From: JBOFOR01 sp051654865
Lineage (GTDB): Bacteria; Bacillota; Clostridia; Peptostreptococcales; Peptostreptococcaceae
Direction of reading: 5' to 3'
NCBI GenBank assembly: GCA_051654865.1
Contig: JBOFYV010000124.1
Coordinates: forward strand, 1 to 64,000
DNA length: 64,000 nucleotides
Below are positions 17,726 through 26,634 of this stretch, piece by piece. The translations under genes were made by a program, and so were the position numbers. Within the stretch, counting starts at the first letter, position 1. Every line of letters begins with the position of its first letter. The notes beneath the pieces are model-generated. The model was given only the letters and a program-made list of their open reading frames with translations. It made no database searches and was not told the origin of the DNA.

Positions 17726-18540
17726 TAAATTATAGAAAAAATAAAAAAATAAATTGCAAAAAGTGTAGCTGTGGGCTTTGTTGTACGCATATTGATGATT
17801 TAAGTGTAAAAAAAGGAAGTGAAGAAATATTAAAAAATGTTAATCTACACATTCATTGTGGAGAATTAGTAGCTATAATAGGTCAAAATGGGGCAGGAAA
17901 AAGTACACTGTTAAAGGCCTTATTAGGAGAAAATACGTATACAGGAAAACTAATATATACAGATGGAACAAAAAAACTCTCAAGAAAACCTATTATAGGC
18001 TATGTGCCTCAAAAGCTTGACTTTGACTATAGTTCACCAGTAAGTGTAATAGACTTATTTGCAGCTGTTTGTAGCAATAGACCTGTATATTTTCCACATA
18101 AAAAGGGAATAAGAGAAAAATGTTTATCAAGCTTGAAAAAAGTTGAAGGAGAAGAGTTGATAGATAAGAAGTTAGGGGTTTTGTCTGGTGGAGAACTACA
18201 AAGAGTACTTTTAGCATTAGCTTTAAACCCTACACCAGATATATTATTGCTTGACGAACCTGTATCTGGAATAGATCAAAATGGTTTAAAATTATTTTAC
18301 AAAACATTGTCTCATCTTAGAATAAATTATGATTTATCAATAATTTTAGTATCCCATGATTTTAATTTAGTATATAAGTATGCAGATTGTGTAGCATTTT
18401 TAAACAATAAAACTGTTGAATGTGTTGGTACACCTGAGGAAGTGTTTAACAACAAAAAGGTTATTGATGTTTTTGGTTTAGGATGGAATAATAGAATAGA
18501 TAAACAGGAAGGGGCGAGCGGAAATGTCAATTTGGTATAG
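17722..18540 (+). CDS. znuC: Metal ABC transporter ATP-binding protein with Cys-rich N-terminus
   Basis: The cassette has Walker A GQNGAGKST, Q-loop GYVPQKL, signature LSGGELQRV, Walker B ILLLDEP and the switch histidine in VSHDFN. It powers the importer formed with the flanking binding protein and permease genes. Unusually, the first 25 residues precede the normal ABC start and contain Cys12, Cys15, Cys17, Cys20 and Cys21 plus His23, a metal-site-like cluster. Such an extension could sense or hold the transported metal in the cytoplasm (inference). The start codon overlaps the znuA stop, and the gene's 3' end overlaps the permease start by 17 bases. Confidence 0.9.
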   Translation: MINYRKNKKINCKKCSCGLCCTHIDDLSVKKGSEEILKNVNLHIHCGELVAIIGQNGAGKSTLLKALLGENTYTGKLIYTDGTKKLSRKPIIGYVPQKLDFDYSSPVSVIDLFAAVCSNRPVYFPHKKGIREKCLSSLKKVEGEELIDKKLGVLSGGELQRVLLALALNPTPDILLLDEPVSGIDQNGLKLFYKTLSHLRINYDLSIILVSHDFNLVYKYADCVAFLNNKTVECVGTPEEVFNNKKVIDVFGLGWNNRIDKQEGASGNVNLV

Positions 18541-19393
18541 TATAATTGAAACCTTGTTTCCTTTTCAATGGGCACAGTATGATTTTATGAAAAATGCTTT
18601 ATTAGGAATACTTCTTGTTAGTCCTATGTTTGGAATACTTGGTACAATGGTAGTAAATAATAAAATGGCTTTTTTCTCTGATGCTCTAGGTCACTCTGCA
18701 TTAACAGGGATTGCTATTGGTGTTATGCTAGGATTAGATAATGAATTACTATCAATGTTAGGATTTGCAATAATACTTTCTATAGCAATTATAAAAGTAA
18801 AAAATGCAAAAACTGCATCTGTGGATACAATAATTAGTGTTTTCTCATCAGGAGCAGTAGCGTTAGGGATAGTTATATTATCATATAATGGTGGTTTTAA
18901 TAAATATTCTACTTTCTTAATAGGTGATTTACTTAGTATTTCTGTTACAGATATTAATATGCTATTATGTTCATTTATAGCTGTAATTATAATATGGTGT
19001 GTTTGGTTTAATAAATTTCTAATTGTTAGCATAAATAATACCTTTGCAAAAAGTAGGGGTATAAATGTAAGGTTATTTGAATATATGTTTACAATTTTAG
19101 TTGCTATAATAGTAACAATATCAATACAATGGGTAGGAATATTAGTTATTAGTTCTATGATGATATTACCTGCAGCCGCAGCTAGAAATATATCCAAAAA
19201 TGTTAAGGAGTACCATATATATTCTACTGGTATATCAATTATATCTGGAGTTTTAGGTTTAGGAATATCTTATATATTTGGATGTGCAACAGGAGCGACT
19301 ATAGTTTTAATATCATCAGTATTCTTTTTTATAACATATTGTCTAAACACGCTTGGAAATAAAAAGTATGAAAATAGACCTCAAAAAGTATAA
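18524..19393 (+). CDS. znuB: Metal ABC transporter permease (ZnuB/AdcB type)
   Basis: A hydrophobic protein of 289 residues with about eight to nine membrane segments, matching the ABC-3 permease family for zinc and manganese. Recognisable parts are the N-terminal FMKNALLGILLVSPMFGILGTMVV, the FFSDALGHSALTGIAIG segment that contacts the ATPase, and the late VGILVISSMMILPAAAARN. It completes the znuACB-type operon. The ribosome site AGGGGCGAG lies inside the upstream coding sequence, indicating translational coupling. Confidence 0.9.
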   Translation: MSIWYSIIETLFPFQWAQYDFMKNALLGILLVSPMFGILGTMVVNNKMAFFSDALGHSALTGIAIGVMLGLDNELLSMLGFAIILSIAIIKVKNAKTASVDTIISVFSSGAVALGIVILSYNGGFNKYSTFLIGDLLSISVTDINMLLCSFIAVIIIWCVWFNKFLIVSINNTFAKSRGINVRLFEYMFTILVAIIVTISIQWVGILVISSMMILPAAAARNISKNVKEYHIYSTGISIISGVLGLGISYIFGCATGATIVLISSVFFFITYCLNTLGNKKYENRPQKV

Positions 19394-19407
19394 AAATATA
19401 ATAAAAT

Positions 19408-19437
19408 TTGATTATTTGCTACGATTTTTGGTATAAA
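19408..19437 (+). promoter_or_regulatory. Candidate sigma-A promoter of the rubrerythrin gene
   Basis: TTGATT (19408-19413) and TATAAA (19432-19437) are separated by 18 bases, about 65 bases before the ATG. I see no clear PerR box. Confidence 0.45.
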
Positions 19438-19501
19438 TATATTATGATAGAGATATGAATATAAATTTTATTATGTATTATATAATGGGAGGTATTGTAT
19501 T

Positions 19502-20047
19502 ATGAAAAAGTTTGTTTGTACAGTTTGTGGATATATACATGAAGGAACAAATACTCCTCAAATATGTCCAGTATGCAAAGTTGGAGCAGAAAAGTTTGAA
19601 GAAATGAAAGGCGAAATGGTTTGGGCTGATGAACATAGAATTGGTGCAGCTAAAGGTGTAGATGAAGAAGTTTTAGAAGGTCTTAGAGCTAATTTTGTAG
19701 GCGAATGTACAGAAGTTGGAATGTACTTAGCTATGAGCCGTCAAGCTGATAGGGAAGGATACCCAGAAGTAGCAGAAGCATACAGAAGAATAGCCTTTGA
19801 AGAAGCAGAACATGCGGCTAAATTTGCAGAGTTATTAGGTGAAGTAGTTGTAGCAGATACTAAAGCAAATTTAAAAGCAAGAGTAGAAGCAGAGTATGGG
19901 GCGACAGAAGGTAAGTTAAAAATAGCTAAAAAAGCAAAACAATTAGGTCTAGATGCTATACATGATACAGTTCATGAAATGTGTAAAGATGAAGCAAGAC
20001 ATGGTAAAGCATTCTTAGGGTTATTAGACAGATATTTTGGAAAATAA
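19502..20047 (+). CDS. rbr: Reverse rubrerythrin
   Basis: An N-terminal rubredoxin-type Fe(Cys)4 knuckle (Cys6, Cys9, Cys22, Cys25, in FVCTVCGY and ICPVCK) precedes a four-helix ferritin-like diiron domain. The diiron domain carries the ligand motifs GECTE, EEAEHAAKF and EARHGKAF. Ordinary rubrerythrin has the rubredoxin domain at the C-terminus; this swapped order defines reverse rubrerythrin, known from C. acetobutylicum as an NADH-dependent peroxide and oxygen reductase partner. It detoxifies H2O2 in the cytoplasm of anaerobes. Length (181) is normal. Monocistronic, GGGAGGT ribosome site. Confidence 0.92.
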   Translation: MKKFVCTVCGYIHEGTNTPQICPVCKVGAEKFEEMKGEMVWADEHRIGAAKGVDEEVLEGLRANFVGECTEVGMYLAMSRQADREGYPEVAEAYRRIAFEEAEHAAKFAELLGEVVVADTKANLKARVEAEYGATEGKLKIAKKAKQLGLDAIHDTVHEMCKDEARHGKAFLGLLDRYFGK

Positions 20048-20070
20048 AATAAAACTTAATATAAAATACA

Positions 20071-20103
20071 AAAAAGGTCTATAATTTATAGACCTTTTTT
20101 GTA
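20071..20103. terminator. Bidirectional hairpin terminator
   Basis: AAAAAGGTCTATAA and TTATAGACCTTTTT pair almost without a loop between two converging genes. Confidence 0.88.
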
Positions 20104-21030
20104 TTTTATACCTTGATAAGAATTACGTTCTTTCAATGTAGCATCGATATCGTTTAAAACTTCCCATTTCTTTAGACTCCAGATAGGTCCTACAAGTTCA
20201 TCTCTTTTACCATCTCCAGTAAGCCTGTGAACTATCATAGTATCAGGCAAGATTTCTAGTTGGTCGCAAACTAAATCAATATATTCTTCTTTAGACATAA
20301 AGTTTAGCATACCTTTTTCTAACATTTTTTCCATAGGGGTATCTTTTATAACGTGTAATAAATGTATTTTTATTCCATCAACATTCATATCTGCAACAGC
20401 CTTTGCAGTTTCCATCATCATATTATAATCTTCACCAGGAAGACCATTTATTATATGAACAACAACTTTAATGTTCTTTGATTTTAATTTCTCAAGTCCT
20501 TCTAAGAAGGTATTATAGTCATGACCTCTATTTATTAATTTAGAAGTACCATCATGTATAGTTTGGAGCCCTAATTCAACCCATAAATTAGTTCTTTTAT
20601 TTAGCTCACCTAAATATTCAACCACATCATCAGCTAAACAATCAGGCCTAGTTGAGATAGACAGACCAATAACATCCTCAAGTTCCAATATTGTCTCATA
20701 TTTTTCTTTTAAGACCTCAAGCGGTGCATAGGTATTAGTGAATGCTTGAAAATAACCTATATACTTTGCAGTTGGCCATTTTTTATGCATCATTTCTTTT
20801 ATGTCACTAAATTGTTTTATTAAGTTATCTTTTGGATTTCCTGCAAAATCTCCAGAACCTTCTTTACTACAATAAGTACATCCACCATAACTTACTTTTC
20901 CATCTATATTAGGACATGTAAAACCTGCATTTATAGAAACTTTAAATACCTTTTCACCAAATGTATTTCTAAGATAGTAATTCCATGTATGATATCTTTT
21001 ATTATCAAAAGCATATTTAAATTTAGTCAA
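20086..21030 (-). CDS. TIGR01212-family radical SAM protein (YtqA-like)
   Basis: The protein begins KRYHTWNYYLRNTFGEKVFKV and then has the unusual iron-sulfur motif of this family. A first Cys lies in FTCPNIDGKVSYGG, and the second and third in CTYC, giving spacing unlike the standard CxxxCxxC. The remaining TIM-barrel features follow (STRPDCLADD, ELGLQTIHD, HIINGLPGED). The family is widespread in Firmicutes and Proteobacteria; a role in RNA or cofactor modification is assumed but its reaction is not established to my knowledge. TTG start after AAGGTGATA; length 314 is normal. Confidence 0.88.
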   Translation of the reverse strand: MTKFKYAFDNKRYHTWNYYLRNTFGEKVFKVSINAGFTCPNIDGKVSYGGCTYCSKEGSGDFAGNPKDNLIKQFSDIKEMMHKKWPTAKYIGYFQAFTNTYAPLEVLKEKYETILELEDVIGLSISTRPDCLADDVVEYLGELNKRTNLWVELGLQTIHDGTSKLINRGHDYNTFLEGLEKLKSKNIKVVVHIINGLPGEDYNMMMETAKAVADMNVDGIKIHLLHVIKDTPMEKMLEKGMLNFMSKEEYIDLVCDQLEILPDTMIVHRLTGDGKRDELVGPIWSLKKWEVLNDIDATLKERNSYQGIKYKKGL

Positions 21031-21208
21031 TTATATCACCTTTTTCTAACAATATTTGTGTATTAAGTTATATTACCATAAAAAAAATATATATTCAAAT
21101 CATTCATATTACTACTTAATTATTACAACAATGTTACAGACTTTACTGAATATATCTTTTACAAAATAAATAAACTTTATTAGTGGAAATAAAAAGGGGG
21201 GATTGATT

Positions 21209-22588
21209 GTGGACGAAGACAAAAACAAAAACCAAAATCAAGAAATTGAAGAAAGTAATGTAGATGAAAAACAGAATAAAGAAAAAGATGAAATGAGTGA
21301 AGAACTAAAAGGTAGGCTAGAAGTAACACGAGATGAAACTAGCATTGGTAGTGAAAGTATTATAAGTAAATTAAAAACAAAAGCGATAATAGGAAGTATA
21401 GTGTTATGTATAATTTTATTAGTGATAGGTACAAATATTTATATCTCTAAATTTGATAATATTGTTTTTCCAGGTATTACAGTATATGGAGCAGATGTTT
21501 CAAAACTAAATAAAGATGAGTTAGTTAAAAAATTAAGTGAAATTCAAAAAAGTATAGATAAGAATAAAATATCAATTAAGGCAAACGGCAAAAACTATGA
21601 CATTAAATTAAATGATATTATATTAGGGTACAATACAAATGAATTATCTAATGAAATTATAAACTATGGAAAAGATGAAAACTTATTTAAAAAATTAAAT
21701 CAAATAGTAATGAAAAAGAACATAGAATTTGTATATACTTTTAAGATTAACGATAGTAATATAGATAAATTAGTAAAAGATATATCATATGAAACTAATA
21801 AAGCTATAAAAGAACCACAGGCGATAATAAATGGAAATAAAATAAGCTATAAGGAAGGCGAAAATGGATTAAAGCTAGATGAACAAATCTTTAAGTCGGA
21901 AATAAATAAAGCGTTAAAACAAAAGGATATTGTAAGTGGTAGCATAAATATGGAGGCTAAATATAAAGTAGATAAACCTACAATAGTAATGAATGATTTA
22001 AAAAAAGCCGATGAAAAAATATCTATTTATTCAACTACATATTCACCAGGAGGAGGAAGAGGAAGTAATGTTGAAAATGCTGCTAGAAAATTAGATGATA
22101 TGATAATAATGCCAGGACAAGAGTTTTCTTATGAAAAAGCTGTAGGACCTGTAGAGAGAAACAATGGATATACTTATGCACCGGTTATAAGCAATGGTGA
22201 AATGGTACAAGGGATTGGTGGAGGAGTATGTCAGGTATCATCTACGCTATATAATACAATGCTAAAAGCAGGCATATTGCCAACTGAAAGAAGGAATCAT
22301 TCAAAAGCAGTAAACTATGTACCAAGAGGATTGGATGCAACTCTAGCAAGTGGAAGCATAGATTATAAATTTAAGAACACATTTGAATATCCAATCGTTA
22401 TCAACACTTATTGTAATGGAGGTAAACTAACAATAGAGTTTTGGTCTAATAAAGAGGCATTAAAAGGAATAGAGTATAAACCAGTTAGTTATGCTAGTGG
22501 AAAAGTAGCAAATGCATATCTTTATGGTTACGATAAAAATGGAAAAAAAGTATATGAAAAGCATATAGATACAAGTGTATATAGATAA
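21209..22588 (+). CDS. VanW-family membrane-anchored cell-wall protein
   Basis: A highly charged cytoplasmic N-terminus (about 1-50) is followed by one membrane anchor (AIIGSIVLCIILLVIGTNIYI). Next come peptidoglycan-binding (PG_binding_4-like) repeats and a C-terminal VanW domain. The VanW domain is marked by MPGQEFSYEKAVGP, GIGGGVCQVSSTLYN and RNHS, with the conserved Cys. VanW proteins are widespread in Clostridia and are not themselves vancomycin resistance genes; an enzymatic role in the wall is likely but not settled. A second VanW protein is encoded at 42065. Start: GTG at 21209, seven bases after the G-run ribosome site. An upstream TTG at 21203 is too close. Length 459. Confidence 0.85.
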   Translation: MDEDKNKNQNQEIEESNVDEKQNKEKDEMSEELKGRLEVTRDETSIGSESIISKLKTKAIIGSIVLCIILLVIGTNIYISKFDNIVFPGITVYGADVSKLNKDELVKKLSEIQKSIDKNKISIKANGKNYDIKLNDIILGYNTNELSNEIINYGKDENLFKKLNQIVMKKNIEFVYTFKINDSNIDKLVKDISYETNKAIKEPQAIINGNKISYKEGENGLKLDEQIFKSEINKALKQKDIVSGSINMEAKYKVDKPTIVMNDLKKADEKISIYSTTYSPGGGRGSNVENAARKLDDMIIMPGQEFSYEKAVGPVERNNGYTYAPVISNGEMVQGIGGGVCQVSSTLYNTMLKAGILPTERRNHSKAVNYVPRGLDATLASGSIDYKFKNTFEYPIVINTYCNGGKLTIEFWSNKEALKGIEYKPVSYASGKVANAYLYGYDKNGKKVYEKHIDTSVYR

Positions 22589-22590
22589 TA

Positions 22591-22612
22591 AAAAGAGGGC
22601 TTAGCCCTCTTA
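22591..22612. terminator. Bidirectional hairpin terminator
   Basis: AAGAGGGC and GCCCTCTT pair across a three-base loop between converging genes; the T-run is short. Confidence 0.7.
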
Positions 22613-22613
22613 A

Positions 22614-23159
22614 TTATTGTTTTAATTTATTACCAGTAGATAAAAGATATGCACCTATTAATATTATCAATATAGATAACAAAGAAGCTATAAAATTAGA
22701 TAAAAATAATGGTGAAAATACTAGTGTAAATCCAAATATTAATGTGAAAATAGTACCAAATCCAAAGCGAGTATAAGGGTTATTTCTTGATTTTACAAGT
22801 TGTATAACTTGAGTAATAATTAAGTATAATCCTATTAAAGAAGATATAACCCCTTGGATTCTATGAGGGAATATAAATAACAGTAATGCACTAATTAATA
22901 GTATAGCCTGTATACGTGTAAAGGGTAAAATTTCATTTTTAGAAGCATATCTCCTAAGTTCATTAATATTTTTCAAATTTAAATATGCTAAAAATAATAA
23001 AGTTATACTTAATGCCCAAGAAACTAGTTTTATTCCAAGGCCCTTATAGAAAAAAGAAATTACTCCTAAAGCTAGTAAAATGATCCCTATAACTGTAAAT
23101 TTGTTTGAATTTTCTTTTTTATAAACATTATCAAAGTTAATGTTAAACATAGTAAACAT
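22614..23159 (-). CDS. DUF308-like polytopic membrane protein
   Basis: This 181-residue hydrophobic protein has about six membrane segments arranged as three helical hairpins. The pattern is reminiscent of DUF308/HdeD proteins (short repeated units such as IGIILLALGVISFF and SLLSILIILIGAYLLSTG). HdeD-type proteins are linked to acid stress in enterics, but no function is established for clostridial relatives. AGAGGTG site before the ATG. It is a single gene. Confidence 0.6.
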   Translation of the reverse strand: MFTMFNINFDNVYKKENSNKFTVIGIILLALGVISFFYKGLGIKLVSWALSITLLFLAYLNLKNINELRRYASKNEILPFTRIQAILLISALLLFIFPHRIQGVISSLIGLYLIITQVIQLVKSRNNPYTRFGFGTIFTLIFGFTLVFSPLFLSNFIASLLSILIILIGAYLLSTGNKLKQ

Positions 23160-23379
23160 AAATACACCTCTTAAATTTTAAATTAATAATTGTAATTAAT
23201 TATAGCAAAAAAGTATTAAGTTATAAATAGATTATTAAATAAAATATATTGAATTAAGAATAGCCGTATGCTACATTTTAAGTAAAAGAATCACTCCTAT
23301 AGAAACCTATAATATAAGGTTATTAATAATAAGGTTGTATCATAAGATTTATTAATAAGCGTTTTGAGGAGGTATTATA

Positions 23380-23808
23380 GTGTCAAATATAGGAGCGATT
23401 TTATTTGCAATACTAGCAGGTAGTTCCACAGCTTTGGAAGCATTTATAAATGGAGAGCTAGGGAAGAATACAACAGCACTAATAGCCACATTTATAAGCT
23501 TAGTTGTTGGAGCTATATTTTTCTTAATAAGTATTTTGGTGACTGGGGATTTAAAAACTCTAACTAATATAAATCACATAAATCCAAAATTACTTTTAGG
23601 AGGTATATTAGGAGGACTAGTTATTTACTTTACGGTAAGAGCTATACCTAATTTAGGCGTTTCAAATACATTAACTTTAATAGTTGTGTCTCAAATATTA
23701 ATAGGTTTTTTTATAGATGCAGCAATTATAGGTCAAGGAACAATGCATTTATACAAATACATAGGCGCAGTACTTTTAGTTATAGGTACATTTTTTATAC
23801 TAAATTAG
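23380..23808 (+). CDS. DMT-superfamily membrane protein (YdcZ/DUF606)
   Basis: This 142-residue protein has about five hydrophobic segments and the opening GAILFAILAGSSTALEAFINGELGKNT. That fits the DUF606/YdcZ family, a half-size member of the drug/metabolite transporter superfamily which probably works as a dimer. The substrate is unknown. The GTG start follows a strong GAGGAGGT site. The PP-loop ATPase gene starts about 40 bases downstream, so the two may be cotranscribed. Confidence 0.85.
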   Translation: MSNIGAILFAILAGSSTALEAFINGELGKNTTALIATFISLVVGAIFFLISILVTGDLKTLTNINHINPKLLLGGILGGLVIYFTVRAIPNLGVSNTLTLIVVSQILIGFFIDAAIIGQGTMHLYKYIGAVLLVIGTFFILN

Positions 23809-23847
23809 GAAAATACATATAATACATATAATGTGGAGGAAAGAATA

Positions 23848-24498
23848 TTGACTAAAGATAAATTTGCAATGTCTTTTAGCGGAGGAAAGGATAGTATTCT
23901 TGCGCTATACAGAATGATAAAAAAAGGATATGAACCAGTTGCTTTACTTACAACGGTAAAAAAAGATGAAGATAAATCATGGACCCATGGATTAAGCAAT
24001 GATTTGTTAAAACAAGTTAGTAGCAGTATAGATATTCCATTAATAGTTGTAGAATGTAATGTTAATGAGTATGAAGCTAAATTTGAAGAAAAATTATTAT
24101 TAGTAAAAGAATTAGGTGCAAGTATATGTGTATTTGGAGATATAGATATAGAATGTCATAAACAGTGGGATATAGATAGATGTAATAAGGCAGGTTTAAC
24201 CCCAAAGTTTCCATTATGGCAAGAAAACAGAGAAAAACTTGTATATGAATTTATTGATAGCGGATTTACTACAATAATAAAAACTGTAAACTTAAGACAT
24301 ATGAATGAGAACTTTTTAGGTAAAAAGTTAACTAAGGAAGTTATAGAAGATATAAAGCTTACAGGTTCAGATCCATGTGGTGAAAATGGAGAATACCATA
24401 CTTTTGTAGTGGATGGACCATTATTTAAAGAACGTATTACATTTAATAACAAAGGTGTAGTGTTAAAGGATGGATATGGATATTTAGATATAGAATAA
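23848..24498 (+). CDS. Diphthine-ammonia-ligase-like PP-loop ATPase
   Basis: The PP-loop SFSGGKDS near the N-terminus binds ATP for adenylation. The rest matches the Dph6/MJ0570 family: VFGDIDIECHKQWDIDRCNKAGL, FPLWQENREKLVYEF and the end motif DPCGENGEYHTFVVDGPLF. In eukaryotes and archaea Dph6 amidates diphthine on elongation factor 2. Bacteria have no diphthamide, so the bacterial enzyme must act on something else, still unknown. The GTG at 23833 lies within the GTGGAGGA ribosome site; the TTG at 23848 has a proper spacing and is chosen (216 residues). Confidence 0.85.
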   Translation: MTKDKFAMSFSGGKDSILALYRMIKKGYEPVALLTTVKKDEDKSWTHGLSNDLLKQVSSSIDIPLIVVECNVNEYEAKFEEKLLLVKELGASICVFGDIDIECHKQWDIDRCNKAGLTPKFPLWQENREKLVYEFIDSGFTTIIKTVNLRHMNENFLGKKLTKEVIEDIKLTGSDPCGENGEYHTFVVDGPLFKERITFNNKGVVLKDGYGYLDIE

Positions 24499-24559
24499 TA
24501 AGTAAAATTAAAATGTACAACCTAATTATAGGTTGTACATTTTAATTTTACTTATTATT
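24494..24559. terminator. 31-bp perfect hairpin between convergent genes
   Basis: Bases 24494-24524 are the exact reverse complement of 24529-24559, with a four-base loop (ATTA). Both stop codons lie inside the stem. It should terminate transcripts in either direction and is far longer than the other terminators in the window. Confidence 0.85.
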
Positions 24560-25966
24560 AATCCAAATAGGAGCAGTAAGAGATATTTTATTGTTATGTT
24601 GAATTATTTTTACATAGTAAAATGAGTTTTTATTTGGTTTTATTGTGAACTCTAGTTTTGCTAGATTTGAATTAAATTTTTTAGTTTTTATAATTTGTCC
24701 ATTATTACTGATTACTTGTATTTCTTCTATTTTATCTGAATCATCTTTATCAATTGCACTAATGCAGAAGTTAAGATTTGATGCCTTTTTTATTGTTGAT
24801 CCCATAGCTAAGTCATTAATCGTATAATCGATTTTTATATTTTTATCTTCGGTAGCATATACTCTCATTTTTTTTAGGGAATCATATAAAGCATCTTTGC
24901 TTAAGTCAGTAGCTAATACGACTGTTCTAAGTTCATTTGCGATTGCAAAATCCACACGATGATTATCTTGATTGCATGTTGGGGCTAAGTGCCATCCATT
25001 ATCTAAAGCTAACTGGTACATATCATAAGATTTTATATTTTTACTCAAATCTTTGCTGTATCCATTTTCAACTTCTATTAAAGAAATAGCATCATCACCA
25101 TAACGGGAATATTTTAAGTTTTCAAATTTTCCAAACTTATCGCATGGATGATTAAACTGACCAATAGCATCTTCCTGTTCATATAAAAGCATATAAAAGT
25201 TTTGAAGATTCATATTAGGCAATTGAGGACATACAAAGCCCTTAGTATTAAATACATTAATATGACCGATAGATTCTTTAGTGTTATAAGGATAGGTCAT
25301 CTCAAAGCCAGCAAGTGCTATAAATTCATTAGGTATAGTGAATTTATTTGCACATTCTAATAATTCAATCCATTTAGAACTACTAGAAGCATCTTGAATA
25401 GTGCAATTTAAATTATTATCAAAAAAATTAGAATGATCTGTAATTGCAAAAAAATCTAAATTAGCTTTATCTCTAGCTAAATAATAGGCATCATTAAAAG
25501 TTCCGTGTCCATCACTTGCGCTAGTGTGAGAATGTAATAAGCCGTAATAATGATTGTAAACTGGTGTTCCTACTGTAAAATACCATTCATAAATACTCTT
25601 ATTCCTTTTTTCAGAAAGATCACAAAGTTCTATTCTAACTATTTGATTTCCTCTTTTAAATTTCGATGCAGGTATATATGCAATACCTTTGTTTGTAATA
25701 GTACAATTTTTTGTGACATCTCTATAATTAATAAATAATTTAACAGATGAGATGTCTACTCCACTTGTGTCGTAGTAGTTAATATTTATCAATGGTTTTG
25801 CTACTATATACTGTTGGCATTTAGAGGGTGAATTATTTTTGATTTTAGGTCCAATAGTATCAGTTTTAGTGTTTATAACCTCTAGAGAAGAGGGACTATC
25901 TATTTTAATAAATAAAAATGAAAATAATAATATAGTTATGATAAATGTTGCTATTAATCTGGGCAT
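24548..25966 (-). CDS. Exported PHP-domain hydrolase (CehA/McbA-like)
   Basis: A signal peptide or membrane anchor (MPRLIATFIITILLFSFLFI) leads into a beta-rich domain of about 100 residues. A PHP-type metallohydrolase domain follows, with metal motifs LLHSHTSASDGHGT, AITDHSNFF, GQFNHPCDKFG and CNQDNHR. A short beta-sandwich tail closes the protein. CehA/McbA-type members hydrolyse carbamates and aryl esters, but family membership alone does not fix a substrate. Phosphoesterase activity is equally possible. A longer ATG at 26023 lacks a ribosome site; the ATG at 25966 follows GGAGGTATTTTT, giving 472 residues. Confidence 0.8.
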   Translation of the reverse strand: MPRLIATFIITILLFSFLFIKIDSPSSLEVINTKTDTIGPKIKNNSPSKCQQYIVAKPLININYYDTSGVDISSVKLFINYRDVTKNCTITNKGIAYIPASKFKRGNQIVRIELCDLSEKRNKSIYEWYFTVGTPVYNHYYGLLHSHTSASDGHGTFNDAYYLARDKANLDFFAITDHSNFFDNNLNCTIQDASSSSKWIELLECANKFTIPNEFIALAGFEMTYPYNTKESIGHINVFNTKGFVCPQLPNMNLQNFYMLLYEQEDAIGQFNHPCDKFGKFENLKYSRYGDDAISLIEVENGYSKDLSKNIKSYDMYQLALDNGWHLAPTCNQDNHRVDFAIANELRTVVLATDLSKDALYDSLKKMRVYATEDKNIKIDYTINDLAMGSTIKKASNLNFCISAIDKDDSDKIEEIQVISNNGQIIKTKKFNSNLAKLEFTIKPNKNSFYYVKIIQHNNKISLTAPIWINNK

Positions 25967-26090
25967 AAAAATACCTCCATAAAAAAATATATTATTTATG
26001 ATATGTATTTTTTTATTGTACATACATGAAATTATAGGGTTGATTAATATAATTTATAAAGATAAAAAACACATCTGATAGAGGTGGAAC

Positions 26091-26594
26091 ATGAGGATAG
26101 AAGCTATTGCTACAAATATTAATAAAAAAGATGCAACTAAGTATATAATTAGTAAAATACCGTTAGTAAGTAAGGTAGCACCATTCAATAATCCAATAGG
26201 AGATGTACATTTAGAATATATAGAATTTAAAGTTCTTAGATATGAGATTGTTAGTAAAAAGAAAAGTAAAAAACTATTTAGAAAAGAAACTAATAAATAT
26301 GTAATAACTATGTTAGTAAATACACACAATGGTCATTCTGAATCTATAGATAAAATGCCTTTAACGAGTAGAAAGTATGTTACTAAAAGTTGTATAAAGA
26401 GAGCTAAGGTTAATGAGGAGGATTTAATAAGAGGGGTAAAGGATGAAATTCTTTATTTTTTAAACCAAAAATCAACGAGAGATGATTTTGAAAAAATGAG
26501 TATTCAAAATATAATTGCAACAGAGATAAAAAGTATATATAAACCATATTGGGTAGCAGATTTTAGAGGTAGAAGTATACTAATTGAAGCTTAA
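26091..26594 (+). CDS. Conserved protein of unknown function
   Basis: I do not recognise this 167-residue soluble, basic protein. The centre (about 55-75) is lysine-rich (SKKKSKKLFRKE) and the C-terminus ends in a compact hydrophobic stretch (KPYWVADFRGRSILIEA). No signal peptide, membrane segment or cysteine pair is visible. A clear GAGGTGG ribosome site and a strong terminator support it as a real gene. It is divergent from the PHP hydrolase gene. Confidence 0.7.
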   Translation: MRIEAIATNINKKDATKYIISKIPLVSKVAPFNNPIGDVHLEYIEFKVLRYEIVSKKKSKKLFRKETNKYVITMLVNTHNGHSESIDKMPLTSRKYVTKSCIKRAKVNEEDLIRGVKDEILYFLNQKSTRDDFEKMSIQNIIATEIKSIYKPYWVADFRGRSILIEA

Positions 26595-26627
26595 AAAGGA
26601 TATAGAGGAATATCTATATCCTTTTTT
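26593..26627. terminator. Bidirectional hairpin terminator
   Basis: AAAAAGGATATAGA (26593-26606) and TCTATATCCTTTTT (26613-26626) form a perfect 14-bp stem between converging genes. Confidence 0.88.
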
Positions 26628-26634
26628 ATATAAT

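Noticed and set aside
18691..19197. Long antisense ORF (168 codons) in the metal permease gene
   Set aside because: It is a shadow of a well-supported ABC permease, with no ribosome site and no recognisable domain.
21209..22588. Vancomycin resistance locus because of VanW
   Set aside because: No vanH, vanA/B or vanX is nearby, the Ddl looks ordinary, and VanW-domain proteins are common in Clostridia.
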